DNA of 64,000 nucleotides from CAVSQX01 sp963730225. Lineage in GTDB: Bacteria; Planctomycetota; Phycisphaerae; Tepidisphaerales; Tepidisphaeraceae. The position numbers and the translations under genes were made by a program. Positions 16,692 through 26,165 of the stretch are shown here, piece by piece (the first letter of the stretch is position 1; each line of letters opens with the position of its first letter). Under the pieces are notes generated by a model. The model ran no database searches, was not told where the DNA came from, and worked only from the letters and a program-made list of their open reading frames with translations. The DNA lies in assembly GCA_963730225.1 (NCBI GenBank), contig CAVSQX010000005.1:65094-129093 (forward strand), read 5' to 3'.

Positions 16692-17297
16692 TCACCGTGC
16701 CAAGCGGCGTTTGGCGATCGACGCCATCACGCGCTGAATTATCCCCGTCGCGGCCGCCAGTTCGGCGTTCATGGCGCTTTCAACGGCTCGACGTTCCTGC
16801 GGATCGGAAATCTCATCGACGTTGGCCCGCACGTTGTGCATCGCGCTGCGCAGGGCGGCCATCGCCAACTCGGCGCAGACGGCCAAATCGGATACCAGCC
16901 GCGGATTGGCCGAATCAACCACCTGCTGGCAGCTCTGCAAAATCGCCGCCGCCGCCGCTCCGATCGCCTGTGGCACAAGGATGCCGATCAGCAGCGCCGC
17001 CGCCAATTCGCCCGCCCGCTGCGGCGAATCTTTGGGAAGTTTGTGGGCGGCGGCGATCGCTTCGTAGGCCGATTGATCTTCGACCATCAATTCCAAAAGC
17101 ATCGATCGTCCGCGCCCAAGAAGCCCGATGGCGTCGGCGATTTTGGGGTCGTCGGTGTTGCTGTAATTCAGGGCCATCTCCCCGATGGCGGCCGCCAGGG
17201 CGCCCGCCAATGCCGCCGCGCTTCCACCGCCGGGTGTCGGTCGGCGGGCGGCGGTGGCCGACAGAAAATCGTCGATGCTCGATTGGCGATCCAGCAA
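16692..17297 (-). CDS. Cyclodeaminase/cyclohydrolase family protein (FTCD C-domain)
   Basis: A 201-residue all-helical protein of the formiminotetrahydrofolate cyclodeaminase / methenyl-THF cyclohydrolase family. SIDDFLSATAARRPTPGGGSAAALAGALAAAIGEMALNYS is the hallmark N-terminus (TPGGGSAAA). The remaining helices, including ADAIGLLGRGRSMLLELMVEDQSAYEAI, are in family order. It probably acts in one-carbon folate metabolism; stand-alone members are common in bacteria. It follows the M16 peptidase gene by 13 bases. Confidence 0.85.
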   Translation of the reverse strand: MLDRQSSIDDFLSATAARRPTPGGGSAAALAGALAAAIGEMALNYSNTDDPKIADAIGLLGRGRSMLLELMVEDQSAYEAIAAAHKLPKDSPQRAGELAAALLIGILVPQAIGAAAAAILQSCQQVVDSANPRLVSDLAVCAELAMAALRSAMHNVRANVDEISDPQERRAVESAMNAELAAATGIIQRVMASIAKRRLAR

Positions 17298-17310
17298 TTT
17301 TACTTCCCGT

Positions 17311-20168
17311 TTACGGCTTCTGCACGGCCGTGTCGTGCTGCACGCCGCGCGGCGTCAGATCGACCGTAGGAAACGAATCGTACGTTCGCACGCCGCTGGC
17401 CACATGCACGGCGGACGGATCGGGCGTGCAGATCGTCACGATGCACTGGTTCAATCTCGACCGGGCCGCGTCTCTAACTTCGTCGAGCGTCACGGCGTTG
17501 ATCCGGTCGGAAAATTTCTGGTGATAATCAAACCCCAATCCGAACAGCTCGTCCAGAGCGGCGGTTTGAGATTGCTCGTCGGCCGTTTCGTTTTCCATGG
17601 CGTCGGCGGTGGTGATGAGCAGTTTCGATCGCGCGAACCAATCGGGCTGCATGTCGGCGGGGGTTCCCTGAAGACGGCCGATGTTCAGCAGAATCTGCTC
17701 GACGACTTCGTTGACCTTCGACGGCTCGCACCCGGCGAGCACGAAAAAATTGCCTGGAATCGCGGCGCTGCGCCGGGATTGTTCTGCGCTTCCACCACGT
17801 ACACCAATCCCTTACCGCGCAGGGTTTCAAACAGATATCCGGTGGGATAAACCCAACCGCCGGCCATCGCCTGTCCGACATCCAGCGGGAAATTCTCGCT
17901 TTGGCCCCAGACGCTGTCGGATATGAAACCGACCATCACGCCGGCCAGCGCCTGCTCGGTTTGTTGCACTTTCACATCCAGAACATTGACCGTCGCCTTG
18001 CCCGCCGATGCCGCCGTCGTCGGGGCCTGCGACGGATTTCCCGCCGTCGCCGCCGACGCTTTCACGCCGGAGCCCAGATATTGCCTGGCCAGCGCCGTCG
18101 CTTGATCGGGATCGATGTCGCCGTAGATCGCCAGCACCCGTGGGCTGGCCAGCACCTTCTGCTGATACCACTGGCGAACCTGTTCGGCGGAGAATTTCTG
18201 CACGTTCTCGACGGTGCCGATGGGAATGAACTGATACGGCGAATTGCTCGGGCCGAAAAACTGCTGCTTGAAGAATCGGATCGCCTGTTGGGCCCAGTCG
18301 GCGTCTTCCTCGCTGATGGCGGCGGCGACACGCTGCTTCATTCCCGCCAACTCGGCGTCGGCGAAAGTCGGGTTGTTGACGACATCGGCATAGACGGCGA
18401 GGGTTTTTTCAAAATCCTCCTTCAAACAGGACGCCCGCCAATACCAACTGTTGTTGCCGCAGGCGCAGTTGAGTTCACCGCCAACGGAGTCGAAGAACTC
18501 GGCAATCTGCTGGGCGCTTTTGCTCGTGGTGCCGCGGACGAGCATTTCCATGGCGAGATTGCCCACGCCGTTGGTCTGCCGGTCCTCGGCCGTCACGCCG
18601 CCGAGGCTGAACATGTTCATCACCACGATCGGCGAAGTCCCGACGTGCTTGGTCAGCAGTACCACGCCGTTGTCCAGCACCGTACGATGCACCGTTTCCG
18701 TCGGCGTTTGCGCGGGAATGGCCGACTTGAGAACTTCCTGAGCCGACGCCACCGCCTGTCCCTGCGGCGATTCGGCGGGGTACATCACGGTCGTGATCAA
18801 TTTGCTCGTGTCGAGATATTTTTTCGCCGCCGCCTGCAAATCCGCAGCCGTGAGCCGCTGGATTCGCTCGACGTATTTGTCCTGAAAATCCGGGTCGCCG
18901 GTCATCATGAAATCGTCCGCCAGCGACGAGCAGATTTCCTCCGCCGTCTCCAGCGATTTCACCCGCGCCACTTTGATCTGCACCTTCGCCCGATCGATGC
19001 GATCCTGGTCGATCGGCTCATCTTTCAGATGCTGGAGCAGTTTCAGCGTTTCTGCGGTGGCGGTCTCGACCTTGTCGGGATCGAGCTGCATATCGACAGC
19101 GAACGTGCCATCCACGTACGGCGGCGTGTCATCGTCGGCGCCGATCTGGCTGACGAGTTGCTTGTCATCGCGCAAATCTTCCACCGCCAGCGAGCTGTCT
19201 CCGCCGCCCACGATCGTGGCGAGCAAATCCATCACGTACAGATCGGGATGCTGAAGCTTGACCGATGGAAATCCCAGCTCCAGCCGTGCCTGCCCGAGCT
19301 TGGGGAAGCTGGCCGTCAGCGTGCGCGGGGCGACGACGGGCGGTTCGGACTCGATGTCGTGCGAAAAAACCCGCTTGGGCTTGGCATCGCTGACATATTT
19401 GCGAACCGTCGCCAGCATCTGCTCGGGATCCAAATCGCCGACGACGCAGAAAATCATGTTGCTCGGCTCGTAGGCCAACTCGTAGTACGACCGCACATCC
19501 TCCCAGTTCAATCCCTGAATCACCTCCTGATATCCGATCACCGGAACGCGTGCCGGGCTGACCCGATAGCGATTCATCGCCGACATGTAGGCGAATTGCC
19601 GATCGGGCTCGCCCTTACCCATTTCCAACTCGCGCTGCACCACCTGAAATTCCCGCCGATATTCCGGCGCCGTGATCTGCGCCCCCAGCAGCCAGCCGGT
19701 CACCAGATCCACTGCCTGCTCAAAATGCGGCGGCGTCGTGTTCACAAAAAACGCCGTGTTTTCTTCGGTGGTGTAGGCGTTGGAATTGTTGCCGATCTGC
19801 TGAAGCAGATTGCGATTCTCCGCCTCGGTTCGCCGATCGTTGCTTCCCCCCGCCACCAGATGTTCCAGTAGATGGCTCAGCCCGCCGCCGAGCCATTTTC
19901 CTTCGTAGACACCGCCGGTGCCGACCAGTCCGCGGATTGCCACCACCGGCGTCGCGGCCCGCTTGACGATGATCGTCATGTTATTTCGCAGCACCGCGAC
20001 GATCTCATCGGGCCGATTCACCAGCCGAAATTTCTCCGCCCCGTATCCGATCATCTCGGATTTATTCTGCATCAATTCGCCGCCGCCCGCGGACGGCTCA
20101 GTGGTCTGCGCAGCGGCCAGCACGGCCGTGAGCGTGATCGCCAACGGAAAAGCACAAAACCGCATCAT
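17311..20168 (-). CDS. M16-family zinc peptidase with signal peptide; one-base frameshift near its end
   Basis: A secreted two-lobed M16 (PqqL/insulinase-like) protease. Residues 1-20 are a signal peptide (FCAFPLAITLTAVLAAAQ). GGGLSHLLEHLVAGG at about 95-109 is the inverted HxxEH zinc site, and NAYTTEENTAFF carries the distal Glu; LERELEMGKGEPD and repeated Peptidase_M16_C regions follow; the second half lacks HxxEH, as usual for the inactive lobe. Around 17750-17765 the frame shifts: upstream reads NNPGAAP, while one base away IPGNFFVLAGCEPSKVNEVVEQ continues normally to 17311. Adding one base gives about 952 residues. Start 20168 follows GGAG. Confidence 0.83.
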
Positions 20169-20194
20169 CGAAATGTCTCCAGGGGGTTGGACGA

Positions 20195-20704
20195 TCAGAG
20201 TCCGGTCGTGTCGTCCTGTTCGATTTCGTTCAGGTAGGTCAGCGCCCGCTCCAGCTCGCTCTTGAGATGTCGAACCCGCAGCAGACTCTTCACCCGCGTC
20301 TGCAATTCCACCTTGTTCACCGGCTTGCTGACAAAATCATCGGTGCCGCATTCGGTCGCCTGCTCGATGTCGCCCAATTCGTTCAGAGCGGTGACCATGA
20401 GGATTTGAATGTCCTTGGTTTTCGCATCGCTCTTGATTCGCCGGCAGACCTGAAACCCGCTCATGCGCGGCATCATGATATCCAGCAAAATCAGATCGGG
20501 ATTGTGCTCGGCCACCTTGGCCAGCGCTTCGACGCCATCCGCCGCCGTCACGATCTTCACCGGCAGCGACTCCAGAAACGCCTGGAGCAACTCGACGTTT
20601 TGAGCGTTGTCATCCACGATTAGAACCGTGGATTGCATGACGAAGGTTTCGTGATTGACCGCGCCGGCGTCCTGCGCGGCGGGGTTGGATGCGCTGTGGG
20701 TCAT
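20195..20704 (-). CDS. Single-domain response regulator
   Basis: A receiver domain of the CheY type that takes a phosphoryl group from a histidine kinase. STVLIVDDNAQNVELL holds the acidic pair, DLILLDIMMPRMSGFQV the phospho-acceptor Asp, LMVTALNE the conserved Thr, and DFVSKPVNKVEL the Lys. A 30-residue helix (RVRHLKSELERALTYLNEIEQ) follows with no output domain. The ATG at 20704 gives a 22-residue leader; the ATG at 20638 would start directly at the receiver; neither has a good ribosome site. No kinase is adjacent. It lies 26 bases upstream of the M16 gene. Confidence 0.85.
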   Translation of the reverse strand: MTHSASNPAAQDAGAVNHETFVMQSTVLIVDDNAQNVELLQAFLESLPVKIVTAADGVEALAKVAEHNPDLILLDIMMPRMSGFQVCRRIKSDAKTKDIQILMVTALNELGDIEQATECGTDDFVSKPVNKVELQTRVKSLLRVRHLKSELERALTYLNEIEQDDTTGL

Positions 20705-20763
20705 AGGGCGAAAATTGGACTATAGACCTGTGGCGGGTTCCTGTAAAGATTTGGCATCTGCAG

Positions 20764-20804
20764 CCGGCTCGCAAGCGAGCCGGACCGGCGGGCATCCCCG
20801 CCGG
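20764..20804. repeat. Double GC hairpin at the end of the isomerase gene
   Basis: Two hairpins side by side: CCGGCTCGC-AA-GCGAGCCGG (20764-20783) and CCGGCGGG-CATC-CCCGCCGG (20785-20804). Read on the minus strand the block starts TTTAG, and that TAG is the stop codon of the isomerase gene. No T-run follows, so it is not a standard terminator, though it could protect or end the transcript. It belongs to the TTTAG hairpin family. Confidence 0.75.
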
Positions 20805-21641
20805 CTAAACATGGGAAGACAAAAACCGAAAACTCTCCTCCGCCGCCGCCTGCGGATCGGCCGTGTGCGTGTAAAGCTCGACCGTCACGAATCGCCGGTA
20901 TCCAATTTTCCGCAGCGCCATGCCCACCGCCTTCCAATCCAGCGATCCGTGGCCGGGAATCATGTGATAGTGCTTGCGGCCCGGAATGTCCTCCACGTGC
21001 ATGTTCCAGATGCGATCACCCAGCGTGCGGATTGCGGTTCCCAAATCCTCGCCGATCACCTGGCTGTGGCCGATGTCGAGATTCGCGCCGAAGCGCGGGT
21101 GATTCAGCCGGTCGATCCACTGCCTCAATTCGGCGACGTATTCCAGGAACAATCCCGGCTCGCATTCGATGCCGAGGTTCACGCCGCGGGAATCGGCTCG
21201 ATCGAGAATGGGTCTGATGGATTCGGCAAACTGTTTGGCCGCTTTTTCCGGCGGCATTCCGCCAAGACATCGCCCGCTGGTGATGCTGATGTTCTCGGCT
21301 CCGATCGCTTTGGCGAAATCGAGCGTTTTGAAAATCAGCCGCGTGCGATCACGGCGATGTTTCGGATTGGGACTTATCAAACTCGGCTCAAAATACGGCT
21401 CGGGCGGAGCGTCTTTCCAATATCCAAACGAGCAATTGACGTTGACATTGCTGACGGCCAAATCCAGGCGCTCCAGTTCCTTTGCGATCCGGGCAATTCG
21501 CTTTTGGTTCAGCGTGGGCGGATAAGCGTGCGGCACATCGGCCAGAATCTCGACGCCTGCGAAACCGGCGGATTTGATTCCGCGCAGGGCATGGATCAAC
21601 GAAAACCTTGTGTACGCATTGGTCGAAAACGCAAGCTTCAT
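20805..21641 (-). CDS. Sugar phosphate isomerase/epimerase (AP-endonuclease-2-type TIM barrel)
   Basis: A 278-residue TIM barrel of the xylose-isomerase-like family. FAGVEILADVPHAYPP, VSNVNVNCSFGYWKDAPPEPYFEPSL, GIECEPGLFLEY, GANLDIGHSQV, MHVEDIPGRKHYHMIPGHGSLDW and TVELYTHT give the metal-binding Glu/Asp/His residues in family order. The exact substrate is unknown; related proteins act on keto-sugars or inositol derivatives. The ATG overlaps the TsaB stop by four bases, so it is coupled to tsaB. Its stop codon falls in a hairpin repeat. Confidence 0.83.
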   Translation of the reverse strand: MKLAFSTNAYTRFSLIHALRGIKSAGFAGVEILADVPHAYPPTLNQKRIARIAKELERLDLAVSNVNVNCSFGYWKDAPPEPYFEPSLISPNPKHRRDRTRLIFKTLDFAKAIGAENISITSGRCLGGMPPEKAAKQFAESIRPILDRADSRGVNLGIECEPGLFLEYVAELRQWIDRLNHPRFGANLDIGHSQVIGEDLGTAIRTLGDRIWNMHVEDIPGRKHYHMIPGHGSLDWKAVGMALRKIGYRRFVTVELYTHTADPQAAAEESFRFLSSHV

Positions 21642-22327
21642 TTTTTGTTCGCCTCGAATTTCTCTTCGGCTTCGGGCTTGCGGACATAAATCGGAGTTAG
21701 TTGATACACATCGGCAGATTCACCGCGCGCTGCCATCTGCACGCCCAGCTTGCCGACAACCGCGGCACGAGCGACCCAGGTTTCTTCGGGTGTCACGATC
21801 GCGCCGTCGGATTCGACGATGAACTTGCGATGGTACGGAATTCCCTCGCCGAGCAAATGAACTGGGCGCGGCGATCCGCTCAGCATCGCGGGCAAATCAT
21901 GGAGATGCGCCTCCTCGCGCTGCCGCCATTGGCCGGCGACGCGCTCGAACCGTGCCGTGAAAATCTGATCGCGCTTCGCATCCAGCACGACGATCAGATG
22001 ATTCGCCTCCGCCGGCGCGTTTTCCGCCAGAACGGCGACGCTGGGCACCGCGACGATTTTTGCCCCACCGTCGAAGGCGAGAGTTTTGGCGACGGTGATG
22101 CCGATGCGAAGTCCCGTGAACGATCCCGGCCCGGCGGAGACGTAAATCTGTTGCAAATCCGCCGGTGTCCAGCCGCGCTGCCGCACGAGCCGATCGATGA
22201 TCGGCAAAATCTCGGCCGCGTGTTGGAGTCCGTGCGCGAATGATTCTTCGGCGACGGCCTGGTCGTCGTCAAATATCGCGATCGATCCAATGCGTCCGGA
22301 GGTTTCGATCGCCAGGCCGCGCGACAT
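21638..22327 (-). CDS. tsaB: tRNA threonylcarbamoyladenosine biosynthesis protein TsaB
   Basis: Works with TsaD and TsaE to attach threonylcarbamoyl to A37 of ANN-reading tRNAs. GLAIETSGRIGSIAIFDDD is the ASKHA N-terminal motif, FAHGLQHAAEILPIIDRLV and VSAGPGSFTGLRIGITVAKTLAF are the TsaB signature. At 229 residues it has the usual length. It starts ten bases after the GH43 gene stop. tsaD and tsaE are not in the window. Confidence 0.92.
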   Translation of the reverse strand: MSRGLAIETSGRIGSIAIFDDDQAVAEESFAHGLQHAAEILPIIDRLVRQRGWTPADLQQIYVSAGPGSFTGLRIGITVAKTLAFDGGAKIVAVPSVAVLAENAPAEANHLIVVLDAKRDQIFTARFERVAGQWRQREEAHLHDLPAMLSGSPRPVHLLGEGIPYHRKFIVESDGAIVTPEETWVARAAVVGKLGVQMAARGESADVYQLTPIYVRKPEAEEKFEANKK

Positions 22328-22336
22328 CGGCTCATC

Positions 22337-24253
22337 TTACTGCAAATGCGGCGGCATCAACTCGAACTCGCGCACGCCGGGCCAGCATCCGCGATCGAAG
22401 CCGGTGATGGTGAGGCGAACGTATCGAACAGCGGGGGCGGAAAATTTGTGGGTCGGGAAGCGATCGACGGTTTGATTCTTCGTTTGGTCGACCGCGACGG
22501 ACCATGATCTGTCATCCGGAGAAGTTTCAACCTTGTACTGATACGTGTACCCCGGCGCTTCCCAGAGAATTCGGCAGCCGCCGATATCGGTGGGTTTGCC
22601 CAGATCCAGTTTCAGCCAGTGATTGGGGGCGCGATCGTCGATCGTCCAGGCGGTGGAAAAATCGCCGTCGATCGCGGCCGAGGGATCGGTGTTGGACTGG
22701 TAGCTGTCGGCGGAAGCAGGTTTTCCGTGAGCGACGTCCTTGCCGCCGCTGAAAACTTTGAACTCGGTGAAGCCGGGCCAGTCGTAACCAGAGGGAATTG
22801 TTTCGACGGTAATGCGCACAAAACGAACGCCGGCGGAGGAAAAATCATCGATCCCCGATCCGCCGTGCGGATGGGATTTGGTTTGCCACTGTTTTCCATC
22901 GGGCGAAACATCGATGCGATATTGGTAGTCGGTGGCGCGGCGATACCAGCTCACTTGCGTGCCGGTGATGTCGGCGGGCGAGCCCAGATTCACCTGCCAC
23001 CAGTGGCCGGGAAGATTATCGTTCGCACACCAGTAAGTCGCCGGGTTTCCATCGTTGCCGGCGGCTGGCTCGTGGCCGGCCAGATGGGAATAGCTGCGAT
23101 CACCGCCGGTGCTTCGGTCGGCGATTACTTTCCCGTCGTAATCACTGGTGGCCGTCGCGCCTTTGGCCAGATCATCGGGCAGCGGCGCGGGCGGGGCGGG
23201 GAAATCAATTTTTCCCGTGGACGGATCGAGCGTCCAAGTGTCGGCCCAGCGCATCGGCTTGATGCTGCCATCATCGGCGAATTCCAGCGGCAGCCAGATG
23301 TGCCGCATCGGATTGATCTGCCAGCGATCGCCGCAGTAGATGTACGAACCCTGCACCTGAAACACGAAAGCTCCCTGGCTGTAATACGTGTTCCACGTGT
23401 CGTCGGCGGGCAATCGCCGCAGCGGCGACCACGGGCCGGACATTTTTTTGGCGGTGCTGTAACACTGCGTGTTGGGCCAGATTCCGGTGCAGAAGGATGT
23501 CGTCAGATAGTAGATTCCATTTCGCTTGAACAGGCACGGCGCTTCCCGATACTGCCCGGCCGTCAGCACGGCGACTTGCGAAGCGACTTTCAGGTAATCG
23601 TCGGTGAGCTTGTACAAAATCATGTCGGCGTTGTTATTCGAGGATGAGATGAAATACGCGCTGCCGTCGTCATCCTTGAACAGCGTGCAATCGCGCGACA
23701 TGTTTCCGTTCGGATTGAACGCGCCCTTCCAGGAATAATCGCCGTCGATCGTGTCGCAGGTGGCCACCGCACACTGCGCTTCGTCGTAATTCATCGTGTT
23801 CTCGCGGTGCAGCCACATGACGAATTTTTTGGTCGTGTCGTTGTAGATGACCTTGGGCCGCTCGAGATGTGATTCGGCGACGGCCTGGCTGGTGTCGGGC
23901 GTGACCACCAGGCGATCGGGCTTCCAAGTCAGCAAATCCGTCGAGACGTAACAGGAAATGCTCTGCACCCGAAAGCCGTTGCGATACTCGCCGAACCAAT
24001 ACCACTTGTCGGCGACTTTGACGATGTCGCCGCAATGCGCGTTGACGATATCGCCGTCGACTTGCGGCCAGATTTGTCCGGGAGTGATCTGAATCGGATC
24101 AGCGTGGGCGGCCAAGGCAAGGAACAACGCGGCTGCAAAAGCGATGTAGCATTGACTTACGAGCGTCCGCTTCCGACGCCCAGCACCAGTCCCGCCGCCG
24201 CCATCAACATTCCCAGGCCGCTGAAATAGAGTTGCCGACGTGGAGTTGCGCAT
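22337..24253 (-). CDS. GH43-type glycoside hydrolase with two F5/8 type C domains
   Basis: A secreted polysaccharide-degrading enzyme. After a hydrophobic stretch (YIAFAAALFLALAAHA) comes a five-bladed GH43 propeller: VNAHCGDIVKVADKWYWFGEY (catalytic Asp region), LERPKVIYNDTTKKFVMWLH, SRDCTLFKDDDGSAYFI, YREAPCLFKRNGIYYLTTS (catalytic Glu). Two discoidin carbohydrate-binding domains follow (about 390-505 and 505-637), each ending in VRFVRITVE or VRYVRLTITG. The pattern is closest to GH43 galactan-active members. Start uncertain: 24253 is the only in-frame ATG and overlaps the upstream gene by 97 bp. An ATG at about 24144, one base out of frame, would start exactly at a good signal peptide. Confidence 0.82.
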   Translation of the reverse strand: MRNSTSATLFQRPGNVDGGGGTGAGRRKRTLVSQCYIAFAAALFLALAAHADPIQITPGQIWPQVDGDIVNAHCGDIVKVADKWYWFGEYRNGFRVQSISCYVSTDLLTWKPDRLVVTPDTSQAVAESHLERPKVIYNDTTKKFVMWLHRENTMNYDEAQCAVATCDTIDGDYSWKGAFNPNGNMSRDCTLFKDDDGSAYFISSSNNNADMILYKLTDDYLKVASQVAVLTAGQYREAPCLFKRNGIYYLTTSFCTGIWPNTQCYSTAKKMSGPWSPLRRLPADDTWNTYYSQGAFVFQVQGSYIYCGDRWQINPMRHIWLPLEFADDGSIKPMRWADTWTLDPSTGKIDFPAPPAPLPDDLAKGATATSDYDGKVIADRSTGGDRSYSHLAGHEPAAGNDGNPATYWCANDNLPGHWWQVNLGSPADITGTQVSWYRRATDYQYRIDVSPDGKQWQTKSHPHGGSGIDDFSSAGVRFVRITVETIPSGYDWPGFTEFKVFSGGKDVAHGKPASADSYQSNTDPSAAIDGDFSTAWTIDDRAPNHWLKLDLGKPTDIGGCRILWEAPGYTYQYKVETSPDDRSWSVAVDQTKNQTVDRFPTHKFSAPAVRYVRLTITGFDRGCWPGVREFELMPPHLQ

Positions 24254-24720
24254 ACGCCACCTAAAACCCCCCGCGGCCCCGGATATTCCACATCCCCCGG
24301 CGGCGGGCCGACGCTGACCAGCAAAAACGGCGACATCTCCTGTCCGGCGGATTGCCCCGGCAACTCCAGCACGCTGGTGCCCTGGCGAATCATTTTCATC
24401 TGCCGCTGGGCCAACCGCTCGGCCAGGCCCGAATCGGCTCCGACGTGCTTCAAGAATTCGTCATTCATCGCCAACTGCCGCTGCGTGTAATCCAAGTCCG
24501 CCTGGAGCTTATTCCGCTCAGCCATCAGACGCCGGTTCAGCTCCATCTGCGGAACCAGCACGCAAACCGCGATGATGCTCAGCCCCGCACACAGCAACGG
24601 AATCGACCAGAGCGACGAATGACTTGGTCGCGGCCTGGGGGCTTCCCAATCCCCCCCATTTAGCCCCCGGTGAGTCAGCAGGGGCTTCGACTGAAAAATG
24701 TATGCGTCATCCTTGACCAT
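24157..24720 (-). CDS. Hypothetical membrane protein with coiled coil
   Basis: A 187-residue protein of no family I recognise. It has a transmembrane helix at about 39-57 (LWSIPLLCAGLSIIAVCVLVP), a charged coiled-coil-like stretch (MELNRRLMAERNKLQADLDYTQRQL), and a second hydrophobic helix at the C-terminus (GLGMLMAAAGLVLGVG). The overall plan recalls FtsL/FtsB-type or septum-linked proteins but without clear homology. Residues 13-26 (PLLTHRGLNGGDWE) come from a TTTAG hairpin repeat. It starts nine bases after the enolase stop, so it may be co-transcribed with eno. Confidence 0.6.
   Translation of the reverse strand: MVKDDAYIFQSKPLLTHRGLNGGDWEAPRPRPSHSSLWSIPLLCAGLSIIAVCVLVPQMELNRRLMAERNKLQADLDYTQRQLAMNDEFLKHVGADSGLAERLAQRQMKMIRQGTSVLELPGQSAGQEMSPFLLVSVGPPPGDVEYPGPRGVLGGVCATPRRQLYFSGLGMLMAAAGLVLGVGSGRS
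24658..24686. repeat. TTTAG-type hairpin repeat inside a membrane-protein gene
   Basis: TTTAGCCCC followed about 14 bases later by GGGGCT, able to pair. Read on the minus strand it encodes HRGLNGGDW, much like RGPALNGGW in the deacetylase, so both the hairpin and its flank (a run of C before RTTTAGC) are shared between the two genes. Confidence 0.55.
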
Positions 24721-24729
24721 CTTCTCAAA

Positions 24730-26019
24730 TCACTTATTCCACAATTTTCCGCCGTATTGCGCCTGATCGCCCAATTGCTCCTCGATTCGCAGCAACTGGT
24801 TGTATTTCGCCACCCGATCGCTGCGAGCCGGCGCTCCGGTTTTGATCTGCCCGCAATTGGTCGCCACCGCGATGTCGGCGATCGTCGAATCTTCCGTCTC
24901 GCCGCTGCGATGGCTGATGATGGCCGTGTATCCGTTGCGAATGGCCAGATTCACCGTCGCCAATGTTTCGCTCAGCGTGCCGATCTGGTTCACCTTCACC
25001 AAAATACTGTTGGCCGTTCCGCTGGCGATTCCCCGCTCGAGGAATTTCACGTTGGTGACGAAAATATCGTCGCCGACCAATTGCGTTTTTTTCCCGAGCC
25101 GATCGGTTAGCTTTTTCCACCCGTCCCAGTCGTTCTCCGCCAGTCCGTCCTCCAGCGAGCGAATCGGATATTTCTCGATCCACTTGGCCCAGTAATCGAC
25201 CATTTCCTCGGGCCGAAGGATGCGATCGGGATTGCTCTTGAAGAATTTGTATCCCTTCTTCTCGTTGTCCCACAATTCCGACGCCGCCGGATCGAGCGCA
25301 ATGAAAATCTGCTTGCCCAATTCGTACCCCGCCGTCGAAACCGCCTCGGCGATCACTTTCAGCGCGTCTTCGTTGTCTTTCAGATTCGGCGCAAATCCGC
25401 CTTCATCGCCGACGGCCGTGCTCATTTTGTTTTTGCTCAGCACTTTTTTCAGCGAATGATAAATCTCCACTCCCGCCCGCAAACCATCGCTGAAGGAATC
25501 GAAGCCCCAAGGCTGAATCATGAACTCCTGAAAATCGACATTGTTGTCAGCGTGCTTGCCGCCGTTGAGGATGTTCATCATCGGCACCGGCAGCGTCCTG
25601 GCCGCCGGGCCACCGAGGTATCGGTACAACGGCAACCCGCTCAATTCCGCCGCCGCCTTGGCCACCGCCAGCGACACGCCCAGAACCGCATTGGCCCCGA
25701 GCTTGGCTTTGTTCGGCGTGCCGTCGAGTTCGATCATCAATTCATCGATCGCCTCCTGATCGCGCGGGTCCATCCCGATCAGCTCCGGGGCGATTTTGGC
25801 GTTGACGTTCTCCACCGCCTTGAGCACGCTTTTGCCCAGATAGATTTTTTTGTCGTCGTCGCGCAGCTCCACGGCTTCGTGCTCGCCGGTGCTGGCCCCG
25901 CTGGGAACGGCCGCCCGCCCCAGAGTGCCGTCTTCCAACAACACATCCACCTCGATCGTCGGATTTCCCCGCGAATCCAGAATCTGCCGGCCTTGAACCA
26001 GTTCGATGCACACGCTCAT
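24730..26019 (-). CDS. eno: Enolase
   Basis: Converts 2-phosphoglycerate to phosphoenolpyruvate in glycolysis. GRQILDSRGNPTIEVDVLLEDG, PSGASTGEHEAVELRD, GGKHADNNVDFQEFMI, VGDEGGFAPNL, SLEDGLAENDWDGWKKLTDRLG, QLVGDDIFVTN, LVKVNQIGTLSET and ISHRSGETEDSTIADIAVA are all present, including the metal Asp/Glu residues and the catalytic Glu and Lys. The start at 26019 gives the standard MSVCIELVQGRQILDSRGNP beginning and 429 residues; an upstream ATG at 26049 adds ten residues. A CGTCCGATAAT promoter-like motif lies 60 bases upstream. Confidence 0.97.
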   Translation of the reverse strand: MSVCIELVQGRQILDSRGNPTIEVDVLLEDGTLGRAAVPSGASTGEHEAVELRDDDKKIYLGKSVLKAVENVNAKIAPELIGMDPRDQEAIDELMIELDGTPNKAKLGANAVLGVSLAVAKAAAELSGLPLYRYLGGPAARTLPVPMMNILNGGKHADNNVDFQEFMIQPWGFDSFSDGLRAGVEIYHSLKKVLSKNKMSTAVGDEGGFAPNLKDNEDALKVIAEAVSTAGYELGKQIFIALDPAASELWDNEKKGYKFFKSNPDRILRPEEMVDYWAKWIEKYPIRSLEDGLAENDWDGWKKLTDRLGKKTQLVGDDIFVTNVKFLERGIASGTANSILVKVNQIGTLSETLATVNLAIRNGYTAIISHRSGETEDSTIADIAVATNCGQIKTGAPARSDRVAKYNQLLRIEEQLGDQAQYGGKLWNK

Positions 26020-26080
26020 GATTTCTGACAACCGCGCCCGGCCGGTCATGCCGGCGGCGGCAGTTGCTTCCTTGTAAAAG

Positions 26081-26090
26081 ATTATCGGAC
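26081..26090 (-). promoter_or_regulatory. CGTCCGATAAT promoter-like motif upstream of eno
   Basis: On the minus strand this reads GTCCGATAAT with GATAAT at 26086-26081 as a -10 box; TTTCAG stands 14 bases upstream of CGTCC, the same spacing as CTTCAG before the HldE-like gene. Confidence 0.5.
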
Positions 26091-26165
26091 GAAACGGCCG
26101 CCGAACTGAAACGTCGGCCCTTTGGGCGGTGAGTCTATGTCGCGATGGATAAGTGTCAACGAAAG

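Noticed and set aside
17901..19871. A 656-codon open frame on the plus strand
   Set aside because: Exactly opposite the M16 peptidase coding frame; composition (Arg/His-rich, no motifs) is typical of antisense frames in GC-rich DNA.
20764..20804. Intrinsic terminator of the isomerase gene
   Set aside because: Two strong stems but no T-run on either strand; it fits the dispersed hairpin family better.
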